A stretch of 64,000 nt of DNA from Mantamonas sphyraenae (Eukaryota > CRuMs > Mantamonadidae): the NCBI GenBank assembly GCA_026936335.1, contig JAPMXV010000051.1, positions 124,001 to 188,000 of the forward strand, written 5' to 3'. This document shows positions 1 to 12,100 of this stretch, piece after piece. Positions within the stretch are counted from its first letter, which is position 1. Each line of letters starts with the position of its first letter. The translations under genes and the position numbers were made by a program. The notes below the pieces were generated by a model. The model was not told where the DNA came from. It worked only from the letters and a program-made list of their open reading frames with translations, and did not search any database.

Positions 1-861
1 CAGCAACAATGATGCGGGTGTGTCCAGTGTCTGGTTTGTCGGAAACCGACGTTGGAAGGCGTGAATGTACTCGCGGACCAAGTCCACCTCGTGGTTCAGT
101 TGCACCCCTACTTGCTCACCCAGGCCACCCTTCACCCCATGACTCGAAAGCATACTTTCCCATTCAACTTGTGTCAGTTTGGGGGACAAGCGCACACTCG
201 TTGGTGAAAACTCCTTCACGGCCAACTCCGCTGCGGAATCTCGTGTGGAAAGAATCACTGCCCCGTTGTCCAGTCCGATGCGCTCAACAAGTCCCCTAAG
301 CTTTTCTCGGTCCGCCACAGTGATTCCGTCGAGTACAACCACCCACAACTGCCCGTCTCGCCCATACAGCTCCTGTACGCGCTGCACAACACGCGTCAGC
401 GTTGAATGCTTGTCCACATAGCCCTCCCTGGTGCCCAGCCTCTCATCCAGGTCCTCCAAACATTCTTGCAACCCATCTCCATGCCCAATTAACCACTTGG
501 ACTTGTTCTGTGGAGAGCGCATGGTCCTGTCCTTCAGCTCGGCTATGGCGCTTGTTTTCCCGCTTTTCGCCGGCCCGCTCACGACGATGAGTCCCCCTGG
601 CCGAATGTACACGTTTTCCATCGCTGTTCGTGGAGTGTTGTTGCTGGATGTGACGACCAGGCGTGCCTCCCGCTCCTTTCGAGCTTGGTTGCTGCGATTT
701 CGTTCTTTGACCCAGGCGTACCCGCTGGATAATCCTGCACACAGTGCAACGCCGTGCACGAGGAGTTGCATTGTATTCGCTACATCCTGTAGCTTTGTGG
801 AGGGGCCCTGTGCTGTTCTCCTTGGAGAGCCAGCAAACGTGCTGGCTGTTCGACGAAACAT
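1..861 (-). CDS. P-loop NTPase (STAND/NACHT-like), 3' end beyond window
   Basis: The minus strand is open without a stop from an ATG at 861 to the left edge (287 codons). A hydrophobic stretch lies near residues 28-48 (MQLLVHGVALCAGLSSG), followed by a basic segment. A Walker A motif GPAKSGKTS is at residues 96-104 and a hydrophobic strand ending in Asp (LWVVVLDG, Asp178) is a Walker B. A later VILSTRDSA segment fits the sensor strand of STAND ATPases. I recognise the fold, not a specific family. Only 35 bp separate its ATG from the stop of the acidic-tail frame upstream at 897. A good 3' splice site (pyrimidine-rich run ending in AG near 920) lies just before it, so it could instead be a 3' exon of the giant TPR gene. 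Confidence 0.6.
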   Translation of the reverse strand, partial: MFRRTASTFAGSPRRTAQGPSTKLQDVANTMQLLVHGVALCAGLSSGYAWVKERNRSNQARKEREARLVVTSSNNTPRTAMENVYIRPGGLIVVSGPAKSGKTSAIAELKDRTMRSPQNKSKWLIGHGDGLQECLEDLDERLGTREGYVDKHSTLTRVVQRVQELYGRDGQLWVVVLDGITVADREKLRGLVERIGLDNGAVILSTRDSAAELAVKEFSPTSVRLSPKLTQVEWESMLSSHGVKGGLGEQVGVQLNHEVDLVREYIHAFQRRFPTNQTLDTPASLLL

Positions 862-896
862 GTTTTGTGTGGCGGCGCTTCGCCTGCATTCATTGT

Positions 897-2150
897 TCAG
901 CGTGAATGCATGCCCACAAGCACTAAAAGGAAAACGAATCCTCCTCCCACAATGCCCAGATTGATGCGGCCATGATCGCTAATGCGGTTGTTGCGGGCTC
1001 GGGATCCATCGTCGTCGCTCCTGCTGCTGTCGGTGTCTGAGTCGGAATCACTGGATTCATCATCTGAGGATTCTGCTCTGTCCCCAGAGTCACCGCCGTT
1101 GCCATCATCGCCACCACCACCTCCACCTCCTCCAGCACCGGCATTCTCGCCACCTTGGGCATCGTCACCTTCACCGTCTCCTCCTCGTTGCGAGCGTATG
1201 TCGCTATTGACATTGTACGTATCACTATCGCTTCCGCTGCCATCGTTGTCCGAGTCTGCATCGCCGGACTCTTCATCTGAGGACACTGGTCTGTCCCCGG
1301 GGTCACCGCCGTCGCTATCATCGTCTCCACCTCCTCCACCTCTTCCAGCACCGGGATTCTCGCCACCTTGGGCATCGTCACCTTCACCGTCTCCTCCTCG
1401 TTGCGAGCGTATGTCGCTATTGACATTGTACGTATCACTATCGCTTCCGCTGCCATCGTTGTCCGAGTCTGCATCGCCGGACTCTTCATCTGAGGACACT
1501 GGTCTGTCCCCGGGGTCACCGCCGTCGCTATCATCGTCTCCACCTCCTCCACCTCTTCCAGCACCGGGATTCTCGCCACCTTGGGCATCGTCACCTTCAC
1601 CGTCTCCTCCTCGTTGCGAGCGAATGTCGCTATTGACATTGTACGTATCACTATCGCTTCCGCTGCCATCGTTGTCCGAGTCTGCATCGCCGGACTCTCC
1701 ATCTGAGGACACTGGTCTGTCCCCGGGGTCACCGCCGTCGCTATCGTCGCTACCACCATCTCCACCTCCACCTCTACCCATTTCAGCAGTATTCCCGACA
1801 CCTTGAGCATTGTCGCCTTCATCAGGTTGCGAGTGAATGTCGCTGTTGGCGGGGGAAGAGGATTGATCCTCCTGACCACCTGTCGAGACCGTACTTACTG
1901 CTTCTTCGACATTGTCACGAGCGAAAGAGCGGACAAGTTCCCCATGCCGCAGCGACCGGTTGTTCTCTCCCTTGGTATCGTGCACCGCAGCAATGGTCTT
2001 CAAACTTCTTACCGAGCCCTCATTCTCCTCCCTATCCCGGTTCGAGGACCATAGCGTCTCGGTGCATTTCTTGATGCTATTCAAGACAGCGAGCACGAGC
2101 TGACGGGATGCTTGTGTCGTTAGGAGGATCACTCTTGCTTGTTCATACAG
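897..2150 (-). CDS. Acidic repeat tail with hydrophobic C-terminus of the giant TPR gene
   Basis: This frame follows a decayed last TPR (TIAAVHDTKGENNRSLRHGE can be aligned to the unit). It then runs into a Ser/Asp/Glu/Gly-rich region built from 71-residue repeats, and ends with a hydrophobic stretch (GIVGGGFVFLLVLVGM) five residues before the TGA at 897. The low-complexity acidic stretch resembles a flexible linker, and the hydrophobic end could be a tail anchor. The frame joins the upstream TPR frame only after several indels between 2150 and 2293, so the link to the array is inferred. The hydrophobic end overlaps a possible intron acceptor tract, which would make it an artefact of translating an intron. 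Confidence 0.45.
   Translation of the reverse strand: MYEQARVILLTTQASRQLVLAVLNSIKKCTETLWSSNRDREENEGSVRSLKTIAAVHDTKGENNRSLRHGELVRSFARDNVEEAVSTVSTGGQEDQSSSPANSDIHSQPDEGDNAQGVGNTAEMGRGGGGDGGSDDSDGGDPGDRPVSSDGESGDADSDNDGSGSDSDTYNVNSDIRSQRGGDGEGDDAQGGENPGAGRGGGGGDDDSDGGDPGDRPVSSDEESGDADSDNDGSGSDSDTYNVNSDIRSQRGGDGEGDDAQGGENPGAGRGGGGGDDDSDGGDPGDRPVSSDEESGDADSDNDGSGSDSDTYNVNSDIRSQRGGDGEGDDAQGGENAGAGGGGGGGGDDGNGGDSGDRAESSDDESSDSDSDTDSSRSDDDGSRARNNRISDHGRINLGIVGGGFVFLLVLVGMHSR
1090..1795 (-). repeat. 213-bp direct repeats encoding acidic 71-residue units
   Basis: Three to four tandem copies with an exact 213-bp period. The same landmark (GAGCGTATGTCGC and its one-base variant) recurs with its ATG ending at 1200, 1413 and 1626. 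The central copies are almost identical and the outer ones (near 1100 and 1760) have diverged. The period is a multiple of three, so the repeat keeps its frame. On the minus strand it encodes Asp/Ser/Gly-rich units containing VNSDIRSQRGGDGEGDD. Confidence 0.9.
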
Positions 2151-2292
2151 CGCAAGCCCGATCGTACTCTCCCTTGGCCTGGTACACCCCAGCCATGTTG
2201 TTGATGCTCGCGGCCACATGTGCTCATCCCCACCATGCACCCGCGCATCTCCAGTGCCTGTTCGATCAGTGCCCGATCGTACTCTCCCTTGG

Positions 2293-5200
2293 CTAGTACA
2301 CCGCAGCCATGTTGTTGATGCTCGCGGCCACATCCGGGTGCTCATCCCCACCATGCACCCGTCGCCTGATCTCCAGTGCCTGTTCATGCAGCTCCAGTGC
2401 CCGATCGTACTCTCCCTTGGCATAGTACACCGCAGCCATGTTGTGGATGATCTTGGCCACACTCGGGTGCTCATCCCCACCATGCACCCGTCGCCTGATC
2501 TCCAGTGCCTGCTCATACAGCTCCAGTGCCTGATCGTACTCTCCCTTGGCCTCGTACACCGCAGCCATGTTGTAGATGCTCGCAGCGACTTCCGGGTGCT
2601 CACTCCCACCATGCACCCGTCGCCTGATCGCCAGTGCCTTCTCATACAGCTCCAGTGCCTGATCGTACTCTCCCTTGGCATGGTACACCACAGCCATGTT
2701 GTGGATGCTCGTGGCCACATCCGGGTGCTCATCCCCACCATGCACCCGTCGCCTGATCTCCAGTGCCTGTTCATGCAGCTCCAGTGCCCGATCGTACTCT
2801 CCCTTGGCATAGTACACCGCAGCCATGTTGTGGATGATCTTGGCCACACTCGGGTGCTCATCCCCACCATGCACCCGTCGCCTGATCTCCAGTGCCTGCT
2901 CATACAGCTCCAGTGCCTGATCGTACTCTCCCTTGGCCTCGTACACCGCAGCCATGTTGTAGATGCTCGCAGCGACTTCCGGGTGCTCACTCCCACCATG
3001 CACCCGTCGCCTGATCGCCAGTGCCTTCTCATACAGCTCCAGTGCCTGATCGTACTCTCCCTTGGCATGGTACACCACAGCCATGTTGTGGATGCTCGTG
3101 GCCACATCCGGGTGCTCATCCCCACCATGCACCCGTCGCCTGATCTCCAGTGCCTGTTCATGCAACTCCAGTGCCCGATCGTACTCCCCCTTGGCATAGT
3201 ACACCGCAGCCATGTTGTGGATGCTCGCAGCGACTTCCGGGTGCTCATCCCCACCATGCACCCGTCGCCTGATCGCCAGTGCCTGCTCATACAGCTCCAG
3301 TGCCTGATCGTACTCTCCCTTGGCCTCGTACACCGCAGCCATGTTGTGGATGCTCGCAGCGACTTCCGGGTGCTCATCCCCACCATGCACCCGTCGCCTG
3401 ATCCCCAGTGCCTGCTCATACAGCTCCAGTGCCTGATCGTACTCTCCGTTGGCCTCGTACACCGCAGCCATGTTGTGGATGCTCGCAGCGACTTCCGGGT
3501 GCTCATCCCCACCATGCACCCGCCGCTTGATCTCCAGTGCCTGCTCATACAGCTCCAGTGCCTGATCGTACTCTCCCTTGGCATCGTACACCACAGCCAT
3601 GTTGTGGATGCTCGCAGCGACTTCCGGGTGCTCATCCCCACCATGCACCCGTCGCCTGATCTCCAGTGCCTGTTCATGCAACTCCAGTGCCCGATCGTAC
3701 TCCCCCTTGGCATAGTACACCGCAGCCATGTTGTGGATGCTCGCAGCGACTTCCGGGTGCTCATCCCCACCATGCACCCGTCGCCTGATCGCCAGTGCCT
3801 GCTCATACAGCTCCAGTGCCTGATCGTACTCTCCCTTGGCCTCGTACACCGCAGCCATGTTGTGGATGCTCGCAGCGACTTCCGGGTGCTCATCCCCACC
3901 ATGCACCCGTCGCCTGATCTCCAGTGCCTGCTCATGCAGTTGCAGTGCCCGATCGTACTCTCCCTTGGCATGGTACACCACAGCCATGTTGTGGATGCTC
4001 GCAGCGACTTCCGGGTGCTCATCCCCACCATGCACCCGTCGCCTGATCTCCAGTGCCTGCTCATGCAACTCCAGTGCCCGATCGTACTCTCCCTTGGCAT
4101 GGTACACCACAGCCATGTTGTGGATGCTCGCAGCGACTTCCGGGTGCTCATCCCCACCATGCACCCGTCGCCTGATCTTCAGTGCCTGCTCATACAGCTC
4201 CAGTGCCCGATCGTACTCTCCCTTGGCCTCATACACCTCAGCCATGTTGTGGATGCTCGTGGCCACATCCGGGTGCTCATTCCCACCATGCACCCGTCGC
4301 CTGATCGCCAGTGCCTGCTCATGCAACTCCAGTGCCCGATCGTACTCTCCCTTGGTATGGTACACCACAGCCATGTTGTGCATGATCTTGGCCACACTCG
4401 GGTGCTCATCCCCACCATGCACCCGTCGCCTGATCTCCAGTGCCTGTTCATGCAACTCCAGTGCCCGATCGTACTCCCCCTTGGCATAGTACACCGCAGC
4501 CATGTTGTGGATGCTCGATGCCACATCCGGGTGCTCATCCCCACCATGCACCCGTCGCCTGATCTCCAGTGCCTGTTCATGCAACTCCAGTGCCCGATCG
4601 TACTCTCCCTTGGCATCGTACACCACAGCCATGTTGTGGATGCTCGTGGCCACATCCGGGTGCTCATCCCCACCATGCACCCGTCGCCTGATCTCCAGTG
4701 CCTGCTCATACAGCTCCAGTGCCTGATCGTACTCTCCCTTGGCCTCGTACACCGCAGCCATGTTGTGGATGCTCGCAGCGACTTCCGGGTGCTCATCCCC
4801 ACCATGCACCCGTCGCCTGATCGCCAGTGCCTGCTCATACAGCTCCAGTGCCTGATCGTACTCTCCCTTGGCCTCGTACACCGCAGCCATGTTGTGGATG
4901 CTCGCAGCGACTTCCGGGTGCTCATCCCCACCATGCACCCGTCGCCTGATCGCCAGTGCCTGCTCATACAGCTCCAGTGCCTGATCGTACTCTCCCTTGG
5001 CCTCGTACACCGCAGCCATGTTGTGGATGCTCGCAGCGACTTCCGGGTGCTCATCCCCACCATGCACCCGTCGCCTGATCCCCAGTGCCTGCTCATACAG
5101 CTCCAGTGCCTGATCGTACTCTCCGTTGGCCTCGTACACCGCAGCCATGTTGTGGATGCTCGCAGCGACTTCCGGGTGCTCATCCCCACCATGCACCCGT

Positions 5201-8200
5201 CGCCTGATCTCCAGTGCCTGCTCATGCAACTCCAGTGCCCGATCGTACTCTCCCTTGGTATGGTACACCACAGCCATGTTGTGGATGCTCGTGGCCACAT
5301 CCGGGTGCTCATCCCCACCATGCACCCGTCGCCTGATCTCCAGTGCCTTCTCATGCAACTCCAGTGCCCGATCGTACTCTCCCTTGGCATAGTACACCTC
5401 AGCCATGTTGTGGATGCTCGCAGCGACTTCCGGGTGCTCATCCCCACCATGCACCCGTCGCCTGATCGCCAGTGCCTGCTCATACAGCTCCAGTGCCTGA
5501 TCGTACTCTCCCTTGGCATCGTACACCACAGCCATGTTGTGGATGCTCGTGGCCACATCCGGGTGCTCATCCCCACCATGCACCCGTCGCCTGATCTCCA
5601 GTGCCTGTTCATGCAACTCCAGTGCCCGATCGTACTCCCCCTTGGCATAGTACACCGCAGCCATGTTGTGGATGCTCGCAGCGACTTCCGGGTGCTCATC
5701 CCCACCATGCACCCGTCGCCTGATCGCCAGTGCCTGCTCATACAGCTCCAGTGCCTGATCGTACTCTCCCTTGGCCTCGTACACCGCAGCCATGTTGTGG
5801 ATGCTCGCAGCGACTTCCGGGTGCTCATCCCCACCATGCACCCGTCGCCTGATCCCCAGTGCCTGCTCATACAGCTCCAGTGCCTGATCGTACTCTCCGT
5901 TGGCCTCGTACACCGCAGCCATGTTGTGGATGCTCGCAGCGACTTCCGGGTGCTCATCCCCACCATGCACCCGTCGCCTGATCTCCAGTGCCTGCTCATG
6001 CAACTCCAGTGCCCGATCGTACTCTCCCTTGGCATAGTACACCTCAGCCATGTTGTGGATGCTCGCAGCGACTTCCGGGTGCTCATCCCCACCATGCACC
6101 CGTCGTCTGATCTCCAGTGCCTGCTCATGCAACTCCAGTGCCCGATCGTACTCTCCCTTGGCATAGTACACCTCAGCCATGTTGTGGATGCTCGCAGCGA
6201 CTTCCGGGTGCTCATCCCCACCATGCACCCGTCGTCTGATCTCCAGTGCCTGCTCATGCAACTCCAGTGCCCGATCGTACTCTCCCTTGGCATGGTACAC
6301 CACAGCCATGTTGTGGATGCTTGCAGCGACTTCCGGGTGCTCATCCCCACCATGCACCCGTCGCCTGATCGCCAGTGCCTGTTCATGCAGTTGCAGTGCC
6401 CGATCGTACTCTCCCTTGGCATGGTACACCACAGCCATGTTGTGGATGCTCGCAGCGACTTCCGGGTGCTCATCCCCACCATGCACCCGTCGCCTGATCT
6501 CCAGTGCCTGCTCATGCAACTCCAGTGCCCGATCGTACTCTCCCTTGGCATCGTACACCACAGCCATGTTGTGGATGCTCGCAGCGACTTCCGGGTGCTC
6601 ATCCCCACCATGCACCCGTCGCCTGATCTCCAGTGCCTGCTCATGCAACTCCAGTGCCCGATCGTACTCTCCCTTGGCCTCGTACACCTCAGCCATGTTG
6701 TGGATGCTCGATGCCACATCCGGGTGCTCATCCCCACCATGCACCCGTCGCCTGATCGCCAGTGCCTGCTCATACAGCTCCAGTGCCTGATCGTACTCTC
6801 CCTTGGCCTCGTACACCGCAGCCATGTTGTGGATGCTCGCAGCGACTTCCGGGTGCTCATCCCCACCATGCACCCGTCGCCTGATCTCCAGTGCCTGCTC
6901 AAACAGCTCCAGTGCCCGATCGTACTCTCCCTTGGCATAGTACACCTCAGCCATGTTGTGGATGCTCGCAGCGACTTCCGGGTGCTCATCCCCACCATGC
7001 ACCCGTCGCCTGATCTCCAGTGCCTGCTCATGCAACTCCAGTGCCCGATCGTACTCTCCCTTGGCATCGTACACCACAGCCATGTTGTGGATGCTCGCAG
7101 CGACTTCCGGGTGCTCATCCCCACCATGCACCCGTCGCCTGATCTCCAGTGCCTGCTCATGCAACTCCAGTGCCCGATCGTACTCTCCCTTGGCATAGTA
7201 CACCTCAGCCATGTTGTGGATGCTCGCAGCGACTTCCGGGTGCTCATCCCCACCATGCACCCGTCGCCTGATCTCCAGTGCCTGCTCATGCAACTCCAGT
7301 GCCCGATCGTACTCTCCCTTGGCCTCGTACACCTCAGCCATGTTGTGGATGCTCGATGCCACATCCGGGTGCTCATCCCCACCATGCACCCGTCGCCTGA
7401 TCGCCAGTGCCTGCTCATGCAACTCCAGTGCCCGATCGTACTCTCCCTTGGTATGGTACACCAAAGCCATGTTGTGGATGCTCGTGGCCACAGACGGGTG
7501 CTCATCCCCACCATGCACCCGTCGCCTGATCGCCAGTGCCTGCTCATACAGCTCCAGTGCCTGATCGTACTCTCCCTTGGCCTGATACACCTCAGCCATG
7601 TTGTGGATGCTCGCAGCGACTTCCGGGTGCTCATCCCCACCATGCACCCGTCGCCTGATCGCCAGTGCCTGCTCATACAGCTCCAGTGCCCGATCGTACT
7701 CTCCCTTGGCATAGTACCCCTCAGCCATGTTGTGGATGCTCGCAGCGACTTCCGGGTGCTCATCCCCACCATGCACCCGTCGTCTGATCTCCAGTGCCTG
7801 CTCATGCAACTCCAGTGCCCGATCGTACTCTCCCTTGGCATGGTACAACTTAGCCATGTTGCTGATGCTCGTGGCCACACCCGAGGGTTGATCTCCACCA
7901 TGCAGCCGTCGCTTGATCTCCAGAGCCTGCTGATACAGCTCCAGTGCCTGATCGTACTCTCCCTTGGCATGGTACACCACAGCCATGTTGTGGATGATCG
8001 TGGCCACACTCGGGTGCTCATCTCCACCATGCACCCGTCGCCTGATCTCCAGTGCCTGCTCATGCAACTCCAGTGCCCGATCGTACTCTCCCTTGGTATG
8101 GTACACCACAGCCATGTTGTGGATGCTCGATGCCACATCCGGGTGCTCATCCCCACCATGCACCCGTCGCCTGATCTCCAGTGCCTGCTCATGCAACTCC

Positions 8201-9150
8201 AGTGCCCGATCGTACTCTCCCTTGGTATGGTACACCAAAGCCATGTTGTGGATGCTCGTGGCCACATCCGGGTGCTCATCCCCACCATGCACCCGTCGCC
8301 TGATCTCCAGTGCCTGCTCATGCAACTCCAGTGCCCGATCGTACTCCCCCTTGGCATGGTACACCACAGCCATGTTGTGGATGCTCGTGGCCACAGACGG
8401 GTGCTCATCCCCACCATGCACCCGTCGCCTGATCGCCAGTGCCTGCTCATACAGCTCCAGTGCCTGATCGTACTCTCCCTTGGCCTGATACACCTCAGCC
8501 ATGTTGTGGATGCTCGCAGCGACTTCCGGGTGCTCATCCCCACCATGCACCCGTCGCCTGATCGCCAGTGCCTGCTCATACAGCTCCAGTGCCCGATCGT
8601 ACTTTCCCTTGGCATCGTACACCACAGCCATGTTGTGGATGCTCGCAGCGACTTCCGGGTGCTCATCCCCACCATGCACCCGTCGCCTGATCGCCAGTGC
8701 CTTCTCATACAGCTCCAGTGCCTGATCGTACTCTCCCTTGGCATAGTACACCTCAGCCATGTTGTGGATGCTCGCAGCGACTTCCGGGTGCTCATCCCCA
8801 CCATGCACCCGTCGTCTGATCTCCAGTGCCTGCTCATGCAACTCCAGTGCCCGATCGTACTCTCCCTTGGCATGGTACACCACAGCCATGTTGCTGATGC
8901 TCGTGGCCACACCCGAGGGTTGATCTCCACCATGCAGCCGTCGCTTGATCGCCAGTGCCTGCTGATACAGCTCCAGTGCCTGATCGTACTCTCCCTTGGC
9001 ATGGTACACCACAGCCATGTTTTGGATGCTCGTGGCCACAGACGGGTGCTCATCTCCACCATGCACCCGTCGCCTGATCTCCAGTGCCTGTTCATACAGC
9101 TCCAGTGCCCGATCGTACTCTCCCTTGGCATGGTACACCACAGCCATGTT
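2293..9150 (-). pseudogene. Frame-shifted continuation of the TPR array (about 53 units)
   Basis: From about 9150 downward the TPR reading continues in a different frame from the 5' part of the gene, because two bases are missing in one unit (9149-9151) compared with its sister copy near 11731. The TPR frame then stays open to a TAG at 2293-2295. That stop is created by one missing base: other units encode VYYAKG where this one reads VY-stop. If the indels are real, this half of the array is untranslated from the main start. If they are assembly errors, it is the middle of one polypeptide of roughly 6,100 residues. No start codon with its own N-terminal domain is seen here. Confidence 0.55.
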
Positions 9151-12100
9151 GGATGATCGTGGCCACACTCGGGTGCTCATCTCCACCATGCACCCGTCGC
9201 CTGATCGCCAGTGCCTGCTCATGCAACTCCAGTGCCCGATCGTACTCTCCCTTGGCATCGTACACCTCAGACATGTTGTGGATGCTCGCAGCGACTTTCG
9301 GGTGCTCATCCCCACCATGCACCCGTCGCCTGATCTCCAGTGCCTGCTCATGCAACTCCAGTGCCCGATCGTACTCTCCCTTGGCATAGTACACCTCAGC
9401 CATGTTGTGGATGCTCGCAGCGACTTCCGGGTGCTCATCCCCACCATGCACCCGTCGCCTGATCTCCAGTGCCTGCTCATGCAACTCCAGTGCCCGATCG
9501 TACTCTCCCTTGGTATGGTACACCACAGCCATGTTGTGGATGCTCGCAGCGACTTCCGGGTGCTCATCCCCACCATGCACCCGTCGCCTGATCTCCAGTG
9601 CCTGTTCATGCAACTCCAGTGCCCGATCGTACTCTCCCTTGGCCTCGTACACCTCAGCCATGTTGTGGATGCTCGATGCCACATCCGGGTGCTCATCCCC
9701 ACCATGCACCCGTCGCCTGATCTCCAGTGCCTGCTCATGCAACTCCAGTGCCCGATCGTACTCTCCCTTGGTATGGTACACCAAAGCCATGTTGTGGATG
9801 CTCGTGGCCACATCCGGGTGCTCATCCCCACCATGCACCCGTCGCCTGATCTCCAGTGCCTGCTCATGCAACTCCAGTGCCCGATCGTACTCCCCCTTGG
9901 CATGGTACACCACAGCCATGTTGTGGATGCTCGTGGCCACAGACGGGTGCTCATCCCCACCATGCACCCGTCGCCTGATCGCCAGTGCCTGCTCATACAG
10001 CTCCAGTGCCTGATCGTACTCTCCCTTGGCCTGATACACCTCAGCCATGTTGTGGATGCTCGCAGCGACTTCCGGGTGCTCATCCCCACCATGCACCCGT
10101 CGCCTGATCGCCAGTGCCTGCTCATACAGCTCCAGTGCCTGATCGTACTCTCCCTTGGCATCGTACACCACAGCCATGTTGTGGATGCTCGTGGCCACAT
10201 CCGGGTGCTCATCCCCACCATGCACCCGTCGCCTGATCTCCAGTGCCTGTTCATGCAACTCCAGTGCCCGATCGTACTCCCCCTTGGCATAGTACACCGC
10301 AGCCATGTTGTGGATGCTCGCAGCGACTTCCGGGTGCTCATCCCCACCATGCACCCGTCGTCTGATCTCCAGTGCCTGCTCATGCAACTCCAGTGCCCGA
10401 TCGTACTCTCCCTTGGCATGGTACAACTTAGCCATGTTGCTGATGCTCGTGGCCACACCCGAGGGTTGATCTCCACCATGCAGCCGTCGCTTGATCTCCA
10501 GTGCCTGCTGATACAGCTCCAGTGCCTGATCGTACTCTCCCTTGGCATGGTACACCACAGCCATGTTGTGGATGATCGTGGCCACACTCGGGTGCTCATC
10601 TCCACCATGCACCCGTCGCCTGATCTCCAGTGCCTGCTCATGCAACTCCAGTGCCCGATCGTACTCTCCCTTGGCATAGTACACCTCAGCCATGTTGTGG
10701 ATGCTCGATGCCACATCCGGGTGCTCATCCCCACCATGCACCCGTCGCCTGATCTCCAGTGCCTGCTCATGCAACTCCAGTGCCCGATCGTACTCTCCCT
10801 TGGTATGGTACACCAAAGCCATGTTGTGGATGCTCGTGGCCACATCCGGGTGCTCATCCCCACCATGCACCCGTCGCCTGATCTCCAGTGCCTGCTCATG
10901 CAACTCCAGTGCCCGATCGTACTCCCCCTTGGCATGGTACACCACAGCCATGTTGTGGATGCTCGTGGCCACAGACGGGTGCTCATCCCCACCATGCACC
11001 CGTCGCCTGATCGCCAGTGCCTGCTCATACAGCTCCAGTGCCTGATCGTACTCTCCCTTGGCCTGATACACCTCAGCCATGTTGTGGATGCTCGCAGCGA
11101 CTTCCGGGTGCTCATCCCCACCATGCACCCGTCGCCTGATCGCCAGTGCCTGCTCATACAGCTCCAGTGCCCGATCGTACTTTCCCTTGGCATCGTACAC
11201 CACAGCCATGTTGTGGATGCTCGCAGCGACTTCCGGGTGCTCATCCCCACCATGCACCCGTCGCCTGATCGCCAGTGCCTTCTCATACAGCTCCAGTGCC
11301 TGATCGTACTCTCCCTTGGCATAGTACACCTCAGCCATGTTGTGGATGCTCGCAGCGACTTCCGGGTGCTCATCCCCACCATGCACCCGTCGTCTGATCT
11401 CCAGTGCCTGCTCATGCAACTCCAGTGCCCGATCGTACTCTCCCTTGGCATGGTACACCACAGCCATGTTGCTGATGCTCGTGGCCACACCCGAGGGTTG
11501 ATCTCCACCATGCAGCCGTCGCTTGATCGCCAGTGCCTGCTGATACAGCTCCAGTGCCTGATCGTACTTTCCCTTGGCATGGTACACCACAGCCATGTTT
11601 TGGATGCTCGTGGCCACAGACGGGTGCTCATCTCCACCATGCACCCGTCGCCTGATCTCCAGTGCCTGTTCATACAGCTCCAGTGCCCGATCGTACTCTC
11701 CCTTGGCATGGTACACCACAGCCATGTTGTGGATGATCGTGGCCACACTCGGGTGCTCATCTCCACCATGCACCCGTCGCCTGATCGCCAGTGCCTGCTC
11801 ATGCAACTCCAGTGCCCGATCGTACTCTCCCTTGGCATCGTACACCTCAGACATGTTGTGGATGCTCGCAGCGACTTTCGGGTGCTCATCCCCACCATGC
11901 ACCCGTCGCCTGATCTCCAGTGCCTGCTCATGCAACTCCAGTGCCCGATCGTACTCTCCCTTGGCATAGTACACCTCAGCCATGTTGTGGATGCTCGCAG
12001 CGACTTCCGGGTGCTCATCCCCACCATGCACCCGTCGCCTGATCTCCAGTGCCTGCTCATGCAACTCCAGTGCCCGATCGTACTCTCCCTTGGCATAGTA

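Noticed and set aside
982-1806. Plus-strand Ser/Pro-rich open frame
   Set aside because: Antisense of the Asp/Ser/Gly acidic repeats; composition follows from the complementary codons and nothing else supports a gene on this strand.
2218-9156. Plus-strand open frame of 2312 codons with a 43-residue repeat (HPSPDLQCLLxQLQC)
   Set aside because: It is the complement of the TPR units. The minus frame has the TPR consensus and connects to CHAT and NB-ARC domains; the plus frame has no recognisable fold and exists only because the unit lacks stops in that frame.
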